A stretch of 64,000 nucleotides of DNA from Pelotomaculum thermopropionicum SI (lineage in GTDB: Bacteria > Bacillota > Desulfotomaculia > Desulfotomaculales > Pelotomaculaceae): NCBI GenBank assembly GCA_000010565.1, contig AP009389.1:1798001-1862000 (forward strand), written 5' to 3'. Positions within the stretch are counted from its first letter, which is position 1; every line of letters begins with the position of its first letter. Shown here piece after piece: positions 62,627 to 64,000 of the stretch. The position numbers and the translations under genes are program-made. Under the pieces are notes generated by a model. It worked only from the letters and a program-made list of their open reading frames with translations, was not told where the DNA came from and ran no database searches.

Positions 62627-63898
62627 TCAATACAAATCCATCCGCAATTCCGCCCTGCTACAAGCTGTCAGCGAAGGAACCTGTACAATCTCCCTTTCCG
62701 GGTAGCGCAGCGCCGTAAGGCTTCCTCCTATTGCACAGCCCCGGTCAAGGCTTATGGTATTGTTTATAAACCCTGCCTTTGAAACAGGATTATGGCCGCA
62801 TACAACCAGCGCCTCTCCCCTGTATTCTCCAACCCAGTGCGGAATGGCCGGAAGTCCTTGTTCAGTTGTTTCCCCCCTGGTTTCCCCGAAGAGGCAAAAG
62901 TTTTCTACCTGCTCCGTAACCTTTCCGGTCATGTCCGCCCGGATCCCGGCGTGGGAAACTACCAGCCTCCCCCTGTCCAGAATCAGGTATGGCGGGGCGT
63001 TGCGGATAAGCCGGAGAAATTCCTCCCTGAAATACGACCTTTTGTCTTCAGGCAGTGCTTCCACCTCGTCCAGTATCTTTTCCAGTCCCTGCCTGTTCCC
63101 GCCTTCTTTCCCCGCCAGGTAACGGCAGAGCCTCCGGCAGTAGTCGCCGGGAACGTAGAAGGCGTTTCCCGAGTCTACCATTGCTTTTGCCAGCCAGAAA
63201 CTGTCAATGCTGCGCGGCCCCGGGCCGGCAATGTCACCCAGAAACACAACCTTTCTGCCAGACGGATGGGCATGGTAGTTGAACTGCCTGCGGTAGCCCA
63301 ACCTGGCCAGGAGCAAGACCAGTTCACCGTAACAGCCGTGAACATCCCCGATGATGTCAAACGGCCCCGGCAAGGTTAACACGTGCCTTAAGATTTCTAT
63401 TTTGAAGAAGGGGTCATTCAGGTCTTCATCTGTAACGACATAAACATCATCAAAGCCCTCACTGAAAGCACCATCGATAATGTGCCGGAGCTTTTTACTG
63501 GCCTTGATTATAACCGGCCTGATTACCCGGCGCTCCCGCCCGGTGTTACGCTCAAGGCATACATCCAGGGGGATATTGAAAACCAGGAGGGTAACATTAA
63601 AGCCGTATTTTCTGCCGATGCGGAGCAGTTCGCGGCGGGCCTGTCTGGCAATGGCGGTGGAATCGGCTACCGTAAAGCGGCCAAGGGACAGGCGGCGCTC
63701 GATCGTGTAGTGAAAAAGCCTGAATGCTTCCCTGGAAGCCGCCATATTTTCTTCATAATCGCTCACCAGGGCGCGGCAACGGTCGGAAGAGACTATCATT
63801 GTATCCTTGAAATACCGCAAAGCAAAGGTGGACTTGCCGCATCCCGGCGGGCCGCATAAAACCAGCAGCGTCGTTCCCGGCAAGGAGATTTTTTTCAT
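62627..63898 (-). CDS. Polynucleotide kinase-phosphatase-like fusion, phosphatase site degenerate
   Basis: About 423 aa. Residues 1-175 are a P-loop kinase: GPPGCGKS (16-23), SSDRCR with Asp39, and a lid with RERR. Residues 180-420 are a calcineurin-type phosphatase. This matches the order of the first two domains of bacterial Pnkp (RNA repair), without the C-terminal ligase. The phosphatase keeps GDVHG (Asp185, His187), Asp222 and SHAG, but the usual DRG after GD is GPG, and the GNHE motif reads GDYC (Asp252, Tyr253). The metal Asn and the acid His are lost, so phosphatase activity may be absent or altered. ATG 63898 follows GGAGGT. Hen1 or ligase genes are not in the window. Confidence 0.78.
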   Translation of the reverse strand: MKKISLPGTTLLVLCGPPGCGKSTFALRYFKDTMIVSSDRCRALVSDYEENMAASREAFRLFHYTIERRLSLGRFTVADSTAIARQARRELLRIGRKYGFNVTLLVFNIPLDVCLERNTGRERRVIRPVIIKASKKLRHIIDGAFSEGFDDVYVVTDEDLNDPFFKIEILRHVLTLPGPFDIIGDVHGCYGELVLLLARLGYRRQFNYHAHPSGRKVVFLGDIAGPGPRSIDSFWLAKAMVDSGNAFYVPGDYCRRLCRYLAGKEGGNRQGLEKILDEVEALPEDKRSYFREEFLRLIRNAPPYLILDRGRLVVSHAGIRADMTGKVTEQVENFCLFGETRGETTEQGLPAIPHWVGEYRGEALVVCGHNPVSKAGFINNTISLDRGCAIGGSLTALRYPEREIVQVPSLTACSRAELRMDLY

Positions 63899-64000
63899 AC
63901 ACTTGTTACCTCCGGCAGGTGTAACCGTTATACTTTTTAAGTCTGGCCTGTTCGGCAGCGCCATATCCGCCGTTTGTTAAAAAAGAAATCTTCTGTCGTT

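Overview
The window looks like chromosome of an anaerobic, endospore-forming Firmicute with moderately high GC. A Peptococcaceae member of the Desulfotomaculum/Pelotomaculum type is my inference. Support: spore genes (gpr, an alpha/beta SASP with a sigma-G promoter, ylbJ), Firmicute-style gene order (ylxM-ffh-rpsP-khpA-ylqD-rimM-trmD-rplS; fapR-plsX-fab), a selenocysteine formate dehydrogenase, ADP-forming acetate-CoA ligase, ETF/acyl-CoA dehydrogenase genes under a sigma-54 activator, and frequent TTG starts. I found no rRNA, tRNA, CRISPR array, IS element or prophage.

Layout. 1-6.5 kb (+): tatA-tatC, then a three-subunit Tat-exported formate dehydrogenase whose catalytic subunit reads through a UGA followed by a SECIS-like hairpin. 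6.5-13 kb (-): the translation/secretion cluster ylxM-ffh-rpsP-khpA-ylqD-rimM-trmD-rplS-lepB-rbgA-tatA. 13-23.6 kb: a block separating ylxM from ftsY, holding a class-III aminotransferase, a GGDEF protein, SAM-byproduct salvage genes (mtnP-mtnA-ahcY-mtaD), a small zinc-ribbon protein, and an ArsR/CoA-disulfide reductase-rhodanese/TusA/DsrE sulfur cluster. 23.6-33.2 kb (-): DUF177-rpmF, then fapR-plsX-fabH-fabK-fabD-fabG-acpP-fabF-rnc-ftsY behind a FapR operator. acpP and fabG each lack one base in a homopolymer run. 33.4-41 kb: ylbJ, ADP-forming acetate-CoA ligase with a phosphotransacetylase-like partner, rsmD-coaD-coiled-coil gene, gpr and SASP. 41-47.7 kb: recG, rpmB, and ribD-ribE-ribBA-ribH under an FMN riboswitch. 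47.7-49.4 kb: a second coaD coupled to a soluble chemoreceptor-like gene, and a small ORF.

49.6-61.3 kb (-) is the most distinctive region. A sigma-54 PAS activator is followed by a 636-bp control region with a -24/-12 promoter and two matching paired repeats, then a CoA-transferase, a 4-hydroxybutyryl-CoA-dehydratase-like flavoprotein with altered catalytic positions, acyl-CoA dehydrogenase, FixA/FixB, FixC, FixX and an MFS transporter. This reads as import and CoA activation of a carboxylate, flavin chemistry on its CoA ester, and electron delivery through ETF and FixCX, perhaps to menaquinone. The exported formate dehydrogenase at the other end of the window could be an electron partner (inference).

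61.5-64 kb: an orphan secreted protein, a GntR regulator, and a polynucleotide-kinase/phosphatase-like fusion with a degenerate phosphatase site.
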